From Schlegelella_A sp036272325 (lineage in GTDB: Bacteria; Pseudomonadota; Gammaproteobacteria; Burkholderiales; Burkholderiaceae_C), in contig DATAYY010000006.1 in assembly GCA_036272325.1 (NCBI GenBank), positions 1 through 43,837 of the forward strand: a stretch of DNA of 43,837 nt, in the 5' to 3' direction. Shown one piece after another: positions 1-8,128 of this stretch (positions are counted from its first letter, which is position 1; every line of letters starts with the position of its first letter). The notes beneath the pieces are model-generated. The model had not been told where the DNA came from, ran no database searches, and saw only the letters and a list, made by a program, of their open reading frames with translations. The position numbers and the translations under genes were made by a program.

Positions 1-287
1 TCGGCCTGTCTAGGGCGACGACGCTCTGGCGCGTCGTCTTCCCGCAGGCGCTTCGCGTCGCGATGCCGCCGCTCACGAGCGAGTATGTCGGCATCTTCAA
101 GAACAGCACCCTGGCCGTCGCGATCGGCTACCAGGACTTCATGGCCATCGGCACGACGATGCTCACCGACACCGGTCAGGCCGTCGAGGTGATGGCGATC
201 GTGATGGCCTTCTACGCGACGGTGAGTCTGCTCGTGAGCGCGGCGATGCACCTCTTCGGGCAGCGGCAGACGCGCTGGAGCCTGTGA
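1..287 (+). CDS. polar amino-acid ABC transporter permease, C-terminal part
   Basis: The reading frame is already open at base 3 and enters from the left edge, so only the last ~94 residues are present. It starts with the EAA-loop region of a HisM/AapQ-type inner-membrane permease (residues GLSRATTLWRVVFPQALRVA), which docks onto the ATPase. The conserved tail FKNSTLAVAIGYQDF and a last transmembrane helix follow. The stop TGA overlaps the start of the next permease by one base. The order permease-permease-ATPase is that of the AapQMP/YhdXYZ general amino-acid uptake systems. The binding-protein gene would lie further left. Substrate specificity cannot be read from this fragment. Confidence 0.93.
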   Translation, partial: GLSRATTLWRVVFPQALRVAMPPLTSEYVGIFKNSTLAVAIGYQDFMAIGTTMLTDTGQAVEVMAIVMAFYATVSLLVSAAMHLFGQRQTRWSL

Positions 288-1396
288 TGCGCTACGTCGC
301 CGCCACCCGCATCGAAGCCGCGCCTCCGCCGCGATCGGCCGGAGGCTGGGCAAGCTCGGCGCGCGCGCTTTTCTTCGGCTCGATCGGCTCGGCGCTGACA
401 ACTGTGGTGCTCGTGCTCCTGTGCGGCCGTCTCGCCTGGGCGCTCTACGCCTGGGGAGTTCGCGACGCGGTGTTCAGCGCCGCCGGTGCGCCGCTGACAT
501 GCCGGGCGGCGCAGGCCGGCGCCTGCTGGGCGGTCATCGGCGAGAAGCTTCGCCTCATCCTCTTCGGCACCTATCCGTACGCGCAGCAGTGGCGGCCGGC
601 CCTCGCGGTGCTGCTGCTCGTCGCGATGTACGCGCTCTCGGTGCAGCCGCCAATGTGGAACTGGCGCCTCGCCCTGGCCTGGCCGCTCGCGCTCGCCGCC
701 TTCGCGCTGCTCATGTTCGGCGGCGTGCCCGGCCTGCCGCCGGTCCCCGACGATCAATGGGGCGGCCTGCCGGTGACGCTGATCCTCGCCACGCTCGGTC
801 TCGTCATCGGCTTCGTGCTCGCCCTTCCGATGGCCCTGGTGCGGCACTCGCCTGGCGGCGGCGTGGTCAAGGCCCTGGTCGTCGCCTATGTCGAGCTGGT
901 GCGCGCGGTGCCGCTGCTCGCGGTGCTGTTTCTGGCGAGCGTGATGATCCCGCTGTTCCTGCCGCAAGGCATCAACGTCTCGAAGCTGCTGCGCGTGATC
1001 GTCGCCTTCGCGCTCTGCACCGCGGCCTACCTTGCCGAAGTGGTTCGCGGCGGCTTGATGGCCGTGCCGCGCGGCCAGCGCGAAGCGGCGGCCGCGCTAG
1101 GGCTCAGCAGCTTCGTCACGACGACGCGCATCGTGCTGCCGCAGGCGCTGACGCACGTCCTGCCGGCGCTCGTCAACGTCTTCATCGGTTTCTTCAAGGC
1201 GACGTCGATCGTTGTCGTCGTCGGCATCTTCGACCTCATGACGGCGGCCAAGCGCGCCACCGCCGACGCGCAGTGGGAAGGCTTCGGCACCGAGATCTAC
1301 CTCTTCGTGGCGCTCATCTACTTCGCGTTCTGCTCGGCGATGTCGTGGTACAGCGCGCGGTTGCAGGCCAGGCGCGACCCGGGGCGACGCCGGTGA
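287..1396 (+). CDS. polar amino-acid ABC transporter permease (AapM/YhdY-like)
   Basis: A 369-residue inner-membrane permease that pairs with the preceding one. The N-terminal ~150 residues hold several hydrophobic helices not present in short HisM proteins, as in AapM/YhdY. The C-terminal half carries the permease core, with the EAA loop around residues 260-285 (GQREAAAALGLSSFVTTTRI, then the VLPQAL segment). ATG at 287 overlaps the upstream TGA by one base; a GTG at 284 is an alternative start giving a 4-nt overlap. The stop overlaps the ATPase start, so the three genes are translationally coupled. The family imports L-amino acids using periplasmic binding protein and ATP; the exact substrate is unknown. 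Confidence 0.92.
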   Translation: MRYVAATRIEAAPPPRSAGGWASSARALFFGSIGSALTTVVLVLLCGRLAWALYAWGVRDAVFSAAGAPLTCRAAQAGACWAVIGEKLRLILFGTYPYAQQWRPALAVLLLVAMYALSVQPPMWNWRLALAWPLALAAFALLMFGGVPGLPPVPDDQWGGLPVTLILATLGLVIGFVLALPMALVRHSPGGGVVKALVVAYVELVRAVPLLAVLFLASVMIPLFLPQGINVSKLLRVIVAFALCTAAYLAEVVRGGLMAVPRGQREAAAALGLSSFVTTTRIVLPQALTHVLPALVNVFIGFFKATSIVVVVGIFDLMTAAKRATADAQWEGFGTEIYLFVALIYFAFCSAMSWYSARLQARRDPGRRR

Positions 1397-2160
1397 GCCA
1401 CGCCGCGAATCCGCAAGACGTGCCGATCCTGCGGATCGCGCGGCTCAACAAGTGGTACGGCGCCTTCCACGCGCTGCGCGATGTCGACCTCGCGGTGGCG
1501 CCCGGCGAGCGCATCGTCGTCTGCGGACGATCCGGATCAGGCAAGTCATCGCTGATCCGCTGCATCAACGGCATCGAGGCCTTCGACGTCGGCGAGATCG
1601 AGGTCTGCGGTACCGCGCTCGGGTCGCAGGCTTCGCGCGCCGAGCTCACCGCCGTGCGGCGCCGCGTCGGCATGGTGTTCCAGCAATTCAACCTCTTCCC
1701 CCACCTCACGGTGCTGCAGAACTGCACGCTCGCGCCGGTCTCGACCGGGCTCCTGAAGCCGGCCGAGGCCGAAGTCGCGGCTGCCGAGATGCTCGCGCGC
1801 GTGCGCCTGGCCGATCAGGCGCGCAAGCATCCGGCCGAGCTCTCTGGCGGACAGCAGCAGCGCGTGGCGATCGCGCGGGCGCTCTGCATGAGGCCCAGGC
1901 TGATGCTCTTCGACGAGCCGACCTCGGCGCTCGACCCGGAGATGGTGAAGGAGGTGCTAGAGGCAATGGTCGCTCTCGCCGAAGACGGCATGACGATGGT
2001 CTGCGTGACGCACGAGATGGGCTTCGCCCGGCAGGTTGCCGATCGCGTCGTGTTCCTGGACGAGGGCCAAGTGCTCGAGATGGCGTCGCCGTCGGAGTTC
2101 TTCGATGAGCCTCGTCACGCGCGAGCGAGGTCGTTTCTCGGCGATCTCCTGCGCGTCTAG
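1393..2160 (+). CDS. polar amino-acid ABC transporter ATP-binding protein
   Basis: A 255-residue cytoplasmic ATPase of the GlnQ/AapP type that powers the two preceding permeases. Visible motifs: Walker A GRSGSGKS (residues 45-52), Q-loop VFQQFNLFPH (95-104), ABC signature LSGGQQQR (150-157), Walker B LMLFDEP (170-176) and switch histidine H207 in THEMG. The FQQFNLFPHLTVL and DEPTSALDPEMVKEV stretches are typical of amino-acid importers. The GTG start overlaps the upstream stop in GTGA; the same frame is open far upstream but shows no homology there. It is followed by 88 bp with no clear terminator before a convergent gene. Confidence 0.95.
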   Translation: MSHAANPQDVPILRIARLNKWYGAFHALRDVDLAVAPGERIVVCGRSGSGKSSLIRCINGIEAFDVGEIEVCGTALGSQASRAELTAVRRRVGMVFQQFNLFPHLTVLQNCTLAPVSTGLLKPAEAEVAAAEMLARVRLADQARKHPAELSGGQQQRVAIARALCMRPRLMLFDEPTSALDPEMVKEVLEAMVALAEDGMTMVCVTHEMGFARQVADRVVFLDEGQVLEMASPSEFFDEPRHARARSFLGDLLRV

Positions 2161-2248
2161 CCCACGACGTCGGCTCTTCCCGGCAGCTCGCTGTTTTCTG
2201 AGCGACGGTTCCCGCCCAGGAGCCGCAGGTCGGGCGAGACGGTCCTGG

Positions 2249-3010
2249 TCAGGCCTTGAGACGCCAGCCCGTCCGCACGATCCAGGTCGAGATTGCGAGG
2301 GCGATGACGAAGAATGCCGATGTCATCGCGAAGCTGACGCCCACTGACACCTCGGACCTGTCGAAGAAGCTCCAGCGGAACCCGCTGATGAGGTAGACGG
2401 AAGGATTGAGCAGCGAGAGCTTCTGCCAGACCGGCGGCAACATGCTGATCGAGTAAAACGGCCCGCCGAGAAAGGTGAGCGGCATCACGATCAGCATCGG
2501 GATCAGCTGCAGCTTCTCGAAACCGTCGGCCCAGATGCCGATGATGAAGCCGAACAGGCTGAAGGTGACCGCCGTGAGCACGAGAAACAGCAGCATCGAC
2601 AGGGGATGCGCGATGTGCAGCGGCACGAAGAAACTGGCCGTGGCGAGGATGATGAGTCCGACCAGCACGGACTTGGTCGCTGCCGCGCCGACGTAGCTGA
2701 CGACAATCTCGAGGTGCGAGATCGGTGCCGAGAGCAGCTCGTAGATCGTGCCCGTGAACTTCGGAAAGTAGATCCCGAACGACGCGTTGGCGATGCTTTG
2801 TGTCAGCACCGACAGCATGATGAGGCCGGGGACGATGAATGCGCCGTAGGTGACATCGCCGATGCGCTCGATGCGTGACCCGATCGCCGCGCCGAAGACG
2901 ACGAAGTAGAGTGCCGTCGAGAGGACGGGCGAGATGATGCTTTGCGTGACGGTGCGCCAGGTCCGCGCCATTTCGAAGCGATAGATGGCGCTGATCGCGT
3001 GGCTGTTCAT
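2249..3010 (-). CDS. ABC-2 type transporter permease (YadH-like)
   Basis: A 253-residue membrane protein of the ABC-2 family with about six hydrophobic segments. It shows the family's typical stretches SPVLSTALYFVVFGAAIGSR and GLIMLSVLTQSIANASFGIY. The start ATG (complement of 3008-3010) overlaps the end of the upstream ATPase gene by 4 nt (ATGA), so both are made together. The pair resembles E. coli YadG/YadH, an exporter whose substrate is not firmly known; related pairs export drugs or polysaccharides. The open frame continues upstream in the shadow of the ATPase, but homology begins at MNSHAIS. Confidence 0.9.
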   Translation of the reverse strand: MNSHAISAIYRFEMARTWRTVTQSIISPVLSTALYFVVFGAAIGSRIERIGDVTYGAFIVPGLIMLSVLTQSIANASFGIYFPKFTGTIYELLSAPISHLEIVVSYVGAAATKSVLVGLIILATASFFVPLHIAHPLSMLLFLVLTAVTFSLFGFIIGIWADGFEKLQLIPMLIVMPLTFLGGPFYSISMLPPVWQKLSLLNPSVYLISGFRWSFFDRSEVSVGVSFAMTSAFFVIALAISTWIVRTGWRLKA

Positions 3011-3960
3011 GTCTCCTCCTGGACGAGGTCGACGAAGATGTCCTCGAGCGAGCTTTGCGTCGTCTCGAGGTCCTTGACCCGCAGGCCCGCGTCGCGCAGC
3101 GCTTCGAGCAGGGCCGGAACGTCGTCGTGCGCGGCGCCCGGGCCGTAGACGTAGGTGATCTCGTTGCCGTCTGTGCCGAGCGTCAGGCCCCAGGCCGTGA
3201 GCGCCGGCGGCAGCCGGGCGAGCGTCGGCTCGATGTGCAGCGTCAGACGCTTCTTGCCGAGCTTTTTCATGAGCGTCACCTTGTCCTCGACCAGGATGAT
3301 CCGCCCCTGGCGGATCACGCCGACGCGGTCGGCCATGTCCTCGGCCTCGTCGATGTAGTGCGTGGTCAGCACGATCGTCACGCCCTGCTCGCGCAGACGG
3401 CGCACGAGCTGCCACATGTCCTTGCGCAACGCGACGTCGACGCCGGCCGTCGGCTCGTCGAGGAAGAGAACGCTCGGTTCATGAGAGAGCGCCTTGGCGA
3501 TCATCACCCGCCGCTTCATGCCGCCGGAGAGCGTCATGATCTTGCTGTCCTTCTTGTCCCAGAGCGAAAGATCCCGGAGCGTCTTCTCGATGTGCGCCGG
3601 GTTCGCCGCCTTGCCGAACAGACCGCGGCTGAACGACACCGTCGCCCACACCGACTCGAAGGCATCGGTCGTGAGCTCCTGCGGGACGAGGCCGATCATG
3701 GCGCGCACCGACCGGTAGTCGGCGACGATGTCGTGGCCGGCGACGGTGACGCTTCCTTCGCCGAGCTTGACGATGCCGCAGATCATGCCGATCAGGGTCG
3801 TCTTGCCCGCGCCGTTCGGGCCGAGCAGCGCGAAGATCTCGCCCTGTCGGATGTCGAGACTCACGCGGTCGAGTGCGCGAAAGCCCGTGGCGTAGGTCTT
3901 GGCGACATCGCGGACGGAAATGATGGAGGTCATCGAAGCTGGCATCGGACGAGCTAACAT
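3007..3960 (-). CDS. ABC exporter ATP-binding protein (YadG-like)
   Basis: A cytoplasmic ATPase of about 317 residues partnering the ABC-2 permease downstream. Motifs: Walker A GPNGAGKT, signature LSGGMKRR, Walker B VLFLDEPTAGVD, switch histidine in LTTHYIDEAED. The C-terminal ~90 residues form the regulatory tail seen in YadG/DrrA-type subunits. Two adjacent ATGs (3963, 3960) follow an AGGGG Shine-Dalgarno-like run, which is better placed for 3960. The family usually starts near MTSIISV (ATG at 3933), which lacks a good ribosome site, so the start is uncertain by about ten codons. Substrate unknown. Confidence 0.9.
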   Translation of the reverse strand: MLARPMPASMTSIISVRDVAKTYATGFRALDRVSLDIRQGEIFALLGPNGAGKTTLIGMICGIVKLGEGSVTVAGHDIVADYRSVRAMIGLVPQELTTDAFESVWATVSFSRGLFGKAANPAHIEKTLRDLSLWDKKDSKIMTLSGGMKRRVMIAKALSHEPSVLFLDEPTAGVDVALRKDMWQLVRRLREQGVTIVLTTHYIDEAEDMADRVGVIRQGRIILVEDKVTLMKKLGKKRLTLHIEPTLARLPPALTAWGLTLGTDGNEITYVYGPGAAHDDVPALLEALRDAGLRVKDLETTQSSLEDIFVDLVQEET

Positions 3961-4045
3961 CATCGCCCCTGGTGACGGAAGTTCTCAGGCCCCTGGGCGC
4001 GTACTCCCATAGACGGTCGCTGCAGCATTTGAGTCGGTGGTTGAG

Positions 4046-4213
4046 ATGACGAGAACCGTGTCAGGCGTACTTTATGTTGCCGCGTTGATCGCCGTGATCG
4101 TTGGCGTGGATTTGCTGTTCTTCAGGGATCGAGTCTGGGCGCGACTGATGGTCAACGTCGGTATCGTCCTGGTGTTCGCGGCGTTCTACGTACGATTCCT
4201 AAAGAGCCCGTAA
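4046..4213 (+). CDS. small two-helix membrane protein (55 aa), unknown function
   Basis: A short open frame with ATG at 4046 and TAA at 4211-4213. A GGTGG run five bases upstream can act as ribosome site. It encodes 55 residues: a short basic N-terminus, a hydrophobic helix (about residues 7-26, VLYVAALIAVIVGVDLLFF), a charged turn RDRVWAR, and a second helix (about 34-50, LMVNVGIVLVFAAFYVRF), ending in KSP. The hairpin topology and absence of polar core residues fit a small inner-membrane protein. I do not recognise a named family. It sits alone between the YadG-like gene (divergent) and the left island border, so context gives no role. Confidence 0.7.
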   Translation: MTRTVSGVLYVAALIAVIVGVDLLFFRDRVWARLMVNVGIVLVFAAFYVRFLKSP

Positions 4214-4285
4214 GTCGATCGCCTGCACCGAGACAGGGCGTGACGCGAAAGTGCCCGAAATGGCACGTTTCCGTCTCGGCTAGAA

Positions 4286-4324
4286 AGGACAAAGGCCCCG
4301 CACTGACGCGCGAGGCCTTGTCCT
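4286..4324 (-). terminator. terminator-like hairpin beside the orphan tRNA end
   Basis: AGGACAAAGGCC (4286-4297) pairs with GGCCTTGTCCT (4314-4324) with one bulged base, and the inner bases can extend the stem. Read on the minus strand it is followed by TTCT. It lies 2 nt from the displaced tRNA-Lys 3' end and would be the natural terminator of a minus-strand tRNA there. That it once terminated tRNA-Lys(CTT) is inference. Confidence 0.5.
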
Positions 4325-4326
4325 GA

Positions 4327-4365
4327 CTGGTGGGCCCTGAGTGACTCGAACACTCGACCTACGGA
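4327..4365 (-). repeat. orphan tRNA-Lys 3' end, left direct repeat (putative att site)
   Basis: These 39 bp are identical to 9567-9605. Read on the minus strand they give the 3' side of the anticodon stem, the variable loop, the T arm (GTTCGAGTC), the acceptor strand and CCA of tRNA-Lys(CTT). The rest of the tRNA is absent: beyond 4365 the match breaks down and no D arm or 5' acceptor strand can be found. It is therefore a truncated copy. Duplication of a tRNA 3' end at both borders is the usual result of site-specific integration by a tyrosine recombinase. Confidence 0.8.
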
Positions 4366-4641
4366 CGAAGAGGCGCTCCTTGCCTTGCCTTCCGGCGGGC
4401 TACTCCCGGACCGTTCGGCCTTTTTAACCTCCGCGCGAGGACCGATTCGCAGCGTTGCAGTCCTCGGAGCCAGTCGACGCTAGGTCCGCTTCCGGACCCG
4501 AAGCGGATCTAGCGGTCGCACTTTGGGCGGCCGGGAACCAGACGGTCGCCGGGACGTCGGCGGGAGGTCGTCCCGTCGATAGGGTCGAGCACCCGTAGAC
4601 TCATCTCGATCACACTTCAATCGCCCGCCTCAGGCCGACCC
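4366..4641. other. non-coding stretch with an inverted repeat
   Basis: No supported gene. It contains a near-perfect 12-bp inverted repeat, CTAGGTCCGCTT (4480-4491) and AAGCGGATCTAG (4501-4512), separated by 9 bp with one G-T position. The repeat lies about 130 bp upstream of the AI-2E-family gene and could be an operator or a hairpin in its leader. Confidence 0.4.
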
Positions 4642-5709
4642 ATGCTCGCATTCGACCGGCGCGCCGCCGCCATCACCTGGACCGTCGGGCTCGTGCTGCT
4701 CGGCTTCTATCTGGCCTACGCCGTGCGCCGGACAATCTTCCTGTTCGTGCTGGCGGTGTTCCTCGCGTACATGATCGTTCCGCTCGTTCACCTGCTTCTC
4801 AAGCACGTGGTCCCTCTGAAGTCGAGGCGCACCCTTGCGACCGGCATCGTCTTCGCGTTTCTCGGCCTACTGCTCGCCGGACTGCTCTCGATCGCCGGGC
4901 CGCGCGTGACGGAAGAGGGGAGCCGATTCGCCGAGCAACTGCCGAGCCTCGTGGGGGACGGCCACCTTCTCGACCGGATCCCACTTCCGGACTGGCTCGC
5001 GCCCTACCGCTCAAGGCTGACGCAGTTCCTGCACGCGCACGCCGGCGATGCGACCGCGAACAGCGCCGATCTCGCCAAGCGCGCCGGCAAGCTCGTGTTG
5101 GTCTTCGGCGAGAGCTCGCTCTTCTTCGTCCTGATCCCGATTCTCGCCTTCATGATGATCGTGAACACGCCCGTCATTCGCGAGCGACTCTTCGCATGGC
5201 TCGAGCACCATCCACACGAGGCGATGTGGAAGCGCATCGTCGGCGACCTCGACACGCTCCTCGGCGGCTACATACGCGCACTGCTGATTCTTGCTTTCGC
5301 CACGATTGCGAGCTACTCGATCGCCTTCAGCATTGGCGGTGTGCCATACGCGTTGTTGCTGGCGCTGCTGGCCGGCCTGCTCGAGTTCATCCCGGTGCTC
5401 GGGCCGCTCGCCGCCGCGTTGCTGTGCCTTGGGGTCGCTGGGGCGAGCGGCTACGACCACCTGCTGTGGATCGCCGGCTTCATCGTCGTCTACAGAGTCT
5501 TCCAAGACTACGTTCTAAATCCTTACCTGATGAGCAATGGCGTCGCGGTACCGGCGCTCCTCGTGCTATTCGGACTGCTTGCGGGACAGGAACTGGCCGG
5601 GATCGCCGGGGTCTTTCTGTCCACGCCGGTGCTAGCGGCGATCCTTATCCTTGCGCAACGTATCGGTGAGGAGTCGCTCGCGCGCAAAGCACCGCCAAAG
5701 ACGGGATGA
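4642..5709 (+). CDS. AI-2E family (PerM-like) membrane protein
   Basis: A 355-residue inner-membrane protein with the PerM/AI-2E transporter family layout: two or three hydrophobic helices at the N-terminus, a soluble-looking stretch (about residues 95-150) and further helices to the C-terminus. It ends with the family hallmark LLEFIPVLGPLAAALLCLGV followed by the YVLNPYLMS segment. Family members are annotated as autoinducer-2 exporters or Na+/H+ antiporters, but most have no proven substrate. The ATG at 4642 is chosen because hydrophobic homology begins directly after it; no strong ribosome site is seen. It is the first gene inside the tRNA-bounded segment and stands alone. Confidence 0.9.
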   Translation: MLAFDRRAAAITWTVGLVLLGFYLAYAVRRTIFLFVLAVFLAYMIVPLVHLLLKHVVPLKSRRTLATGIVFAFLGLLLAGLLSIAGPRVTEEGSRFAEQLPSLVGDGHLLDRIPLPDWLAPYRSRLTQFLHAHAGDATANSADLAKRAGKLVLVFGESSLFFVLIPILAFMMIVNTPVIRERLFAWLEHHPHEAMWKRIVGDLDTLLGGYIRALLILAFATIASYSIAFSIGGVPYALLLALLAGLLEFIPVLGPLAAALLCLGVAGASGYDHLLWIAGFIVVYRVFQDYVLNPYLMSNGVAVPALLVLFGLLAGQELAGIAGVFLSTPVLAAILILAQRIGEESLARKAPPKTG

Positions 5710-5975
5710 TCGGGCCGACGCGCCCGCCGCGGTCCCATCCTGATCGGGCCTCTTTGCTGTTGGATGCGCTTGTTCTGGCGCGAGCGGCTCGCCAAAGCAG
5801 CCCTTCGCGAACAGCAGCTTCTGGCCGCCTGCGGAGACGTCACTCGCCAACGGCGCGCAAGCACTTTCGCGCGACGGCTTGGCTAGATACGCCTGCTGTG
5901 CTACGGTTTCTCGGCTTACCCAGACTCGCTGCCTTAGAGGTCAGGCTATGAACCTCGCATCTCATAGGAGTACCG

Positions 5976-6308
5976 ATGCCTGAATACCGTGTTCCAGGCG
6001 TTCTGGTCGAAGAAGTTCGTTCGGGAGCCAAGCCAATCGACGGCATTCCCACAGCCACTACAAGTACCCTCGCCAGCGCCACCTCCGCGCAGCTTCATCG
6101 AGCAATCGTGCAAAGCACAGTCGACCCTCAAGACTTGGGACGAGTGTTGGTAACGGTTCCGGCTGTGTCACCGGCAACGATGTGGGCGCGAATGTGCCTA
6201 AGCTTTGCCGAAACCGGCGCCGCTTTATTGCCGCAGGCCGGTTCAGAAGTGATCGTCGGCTTCTTGGATGGGGACTTGGGCTCACCGGTCTGCTTGGGAC
6301 GCCTTTGA
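5976..6308 (+). CDS. chimera: contractile-sheath N-terminus joined to gp5/VgrG-like OB fold
   Basis: A 110-residue protein with a good ribosome site (AGGAG at 5966-5970, five bases before ATG). Residues 1 to ~30 (MPEYRVPGVLVEEVRSG, then KPIDGIPT) match the start of phage-tail and extracellular contractile injection sheath proteins (pattern MPEYxxPGVYVEEV...KPIEGV). Residues ~50-110 (DPQDLGRVLVTVP, WARMC, LLPQAGSEVIVGFLDGD, GSPVCLGRL) match the N-terminal OB fold of the gp5/Afp8 spike. The stop falls just where the OB fold ends and the spike helix would begin. The rest of the sheath, and all other tail genes, are absent. It is either the scar of an internal deletion in a tail or eCIS operon, or a retained small chimera. 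GC is lower than in flanking genes. Confidence 0.72.
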   Translation: MPEYRVPGVLVEEVRSGAKPIDGIPTATTSTLASATSAQLHRAIVQSTVDPQDLGRVLVTVPAVSPATMWARMCLSFAETGAALLPQAGSEVIVGFLDGDLGSPVCLGRL

Positions 6309-6616
6309 AACCCGAGTAGTCCGATCGGATGGCTTTGCGAGTAGTCGAGGCTACCTAGACGACCTCCACGGTGAGTCAGCAATGTGCTGAGGATGGGTGG
6401 TGCTTCTAAGGAGCTAAGCAGGGATGCGCCGGAAGCCGACGTTCGTAATTGGACCGGTTCTGGCCGCAACGGAACCTTCGCGAGTTCGACGGCGCAATTC
6501 GATTCGAGCCGACCGCCGAGGCGGCGTAGACTCCGGCCGCCGCATGCTGGCTGCCGTCTTCGAACCCGCGTGGCGACGCGACCATGCCCGCCCGCGGCAT
6601 TGGCCGAGGAGGTTCG
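6309..6616. other. intergenic stretch with no recognised gene
   Basis: About 308 bp between the sheath/OB chimera and the POT transporter. Short open frames here lack homology and ribosome sites. The last bases carry the GAGGAGG ribosome site (6606-6612) of the next gene. No clear hairpin or terminator is seen. Confidence 0.4.
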
Positions 6617-8077
6617 ATGTCGACGATGACGGTACCAGCGGCAGTCTCCCGCGAGACGATGCGCGACCAGCTGCGGCAGTTGCCGCGCGCGTTCTGGATG
6701 CTCAACGTCATGGAGATGTTCGAGCGTCTCGCCTACTACGGCGTTCGCGTCGTCATCCCCATCTACATCGCCCAGGCCGACGAGATCCACGGCCTCCACT
6801 TCTCCCAGAGCCAGAAGGGCTTCATCTTCATGTTGTGGGCACTGGTGCAGACCGGTGTCCCGATCTTCTCGGGCGGCTTCGCCGACCGGTACGGCTACAA
6901 GAGAACGATCGCCGTTTCGATCGCCATCAAGGTGGCGGGCTACCTGGTGATGGCGACGCAGCGCCAGTTCTGGCCGTTCACGATCGGCTGCCTCGTCCTC
7001 GCTCTCGGCACCGCGATCTTCAAGCCCGGGCTCCAGGGCTCGATGCTGCAGCAGTTCGACAAGCGCAATTCATCGATCGGCTGGGGCACGTTCTACATGC
7101 TGGTCAACATCGGCGGATTCCTCGGGCCGCCGCTGGCGCACTTCCTCTACGGCGTGTCCTGGCCGGCGGTGTTCTACGGCTGCGCCGTGGTCGTGTCGCT
7201 CAACTTCCTGATGTTGTTCACCTACCCGGACATCGCCGCCGGCGGCGTGCAAAGCGGTGGCGTGCTCCGGGTGGCGAAGACGACCTTCCGCAATCTCGCG
7301 CGGCCTCGCCTCGCCCTCTTCATCCTGATCATGTCGGGCTTCTGGCTCATGTTCATGCAGCTGTTCGACATGCTGCCCAACTTCATCGTCGACTGGGTGG
7401 ACTCGAGCCCGATCGTGAGCGCCCTTCACCTGCCTGCGATGTTCACGAACGAGACGCCACGCGGCACGATGGTCGCGCAGGAGTGGATGATCAACGCCAA
7501 CTCCTTCCTGATCATCCTGTGCGTGGTGTGGATCTCACACGTGGTCGCGCGCATGCGGCGGGTGCACTCGATCATGGCAGGCATCGTGGTCGCCTCGCTG
7601 GGCCTGATGCTGGCCGGCTTCACCATGTCGGGCCTGGCTTGCATCGCCGGGATCCTCTTCTTCTCGGTGGGTGAGATGCTCGCGAGCCCCAAAATGAACG
7701 ACTACCTCGGCGTGATCGCGCCCGAAGGGGAAAAGGCCCTCTACATGGGCTACGCCAACATGCCCCAGGCGATCGGCTGGGCGTACGGCTCGTTCCTGGG
7801 CGGGCAGATCTACGACTCGATGGGGGACAAGGCGAACCTCGCGCTCCGCTATCTGAAGGAGCACGGCGCCCTGGATGTCGGCGTCGATCGGACCGCTGCG
7901 ATGGAGGCGCTGCAGCGCGCCCTGCACCTCGACGCGGATGCTGCGACCCGCCTCTTGTGGAGTACGTACCATCCGTGGCGGCTGTGGATTCCGTTCGCGA
8001 CGATTGGCATCGTCTCGTCCTTCGGCATCGCGGTCTATGCGCGGTGGGTGCGTCGCTACGACGCGGCCGACGTCTAG
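6617..8077 (+). CDS. POT/PTR family proton-coupled oligopeptide transporter
   Basis: A 486-residue major-facilitator membrane protein. The POT signature ExxERxxYYG is present as EMFERLAYYG (residues 33-42), whose E/R residues take part in proton coupling. A second family motif follows as GGFADRYGYKRT after helix 2, and a glycine-rich FKPGLQGSMLQQF segment lies further on. The protein has about twelve to fourteen hydrophobic segments. The family imports di- and tripeptides with protons. ATG at 6617 is chosen because GAGGAGG lies four bases before it; the open frame upstream has no homology. The long insert before the last helices (about residues 400-450) is polar. It lies alone in the island. 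Confidence 0.9.
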   Translation: MSTMTVPAAVSRETMRDQLRQLPRAFWMLNVMEMFERLAYYGVRVVIPIYIAQADEIHGLHFSQSQKGFIFMLWALVQTGVPIFSGGFADRYGYKRTIAVSIAIKVAGYLVMATQRQFWPFTIGCLVLALGTAIFKPGLQGSMLQQFDKRNSSIGWGTFYMLVNIGGFLGPPLAHFLYGVSWPAVFYGCAVVVSLNFLMLFTYPDIAAGGVQSGGVLRVAKTTFRNLARPRLALFILIMSGFWLMFMQLFDMLPNFIVDWVDSSPIVSALHLPAMFTNETPRGTMVAQEWMINANSFLIILCVVWISHVVARMRRVHSIMAGIVVASLGLMLAGFTMSGLACIAGILFFSVGEMLASPKMNDYLGVIAPEGEKALYMGYANMPQAIGWAYGSFLGGQIYDSMGDKANLALRYLKEHGALDVGVDRTAAMEALQRALHLDADAATRLLWSTYHPWRLWIPFATIGIVSSFGIAVYARWVRRYDAADV

Positions 8078-8128
8078 GCCGCCGCTCCTCCGAACGCTAC
8101 ACCTGACTAAATTCGCATAGGAGGCCGC

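Noticed and set aside
4327..4400. A second functional tRNA-Lys at the left repeat
   Set aside because: The D arm, 5' acceptor strand and half of the anticodon arm are missing; only the 3' 39 bp match.
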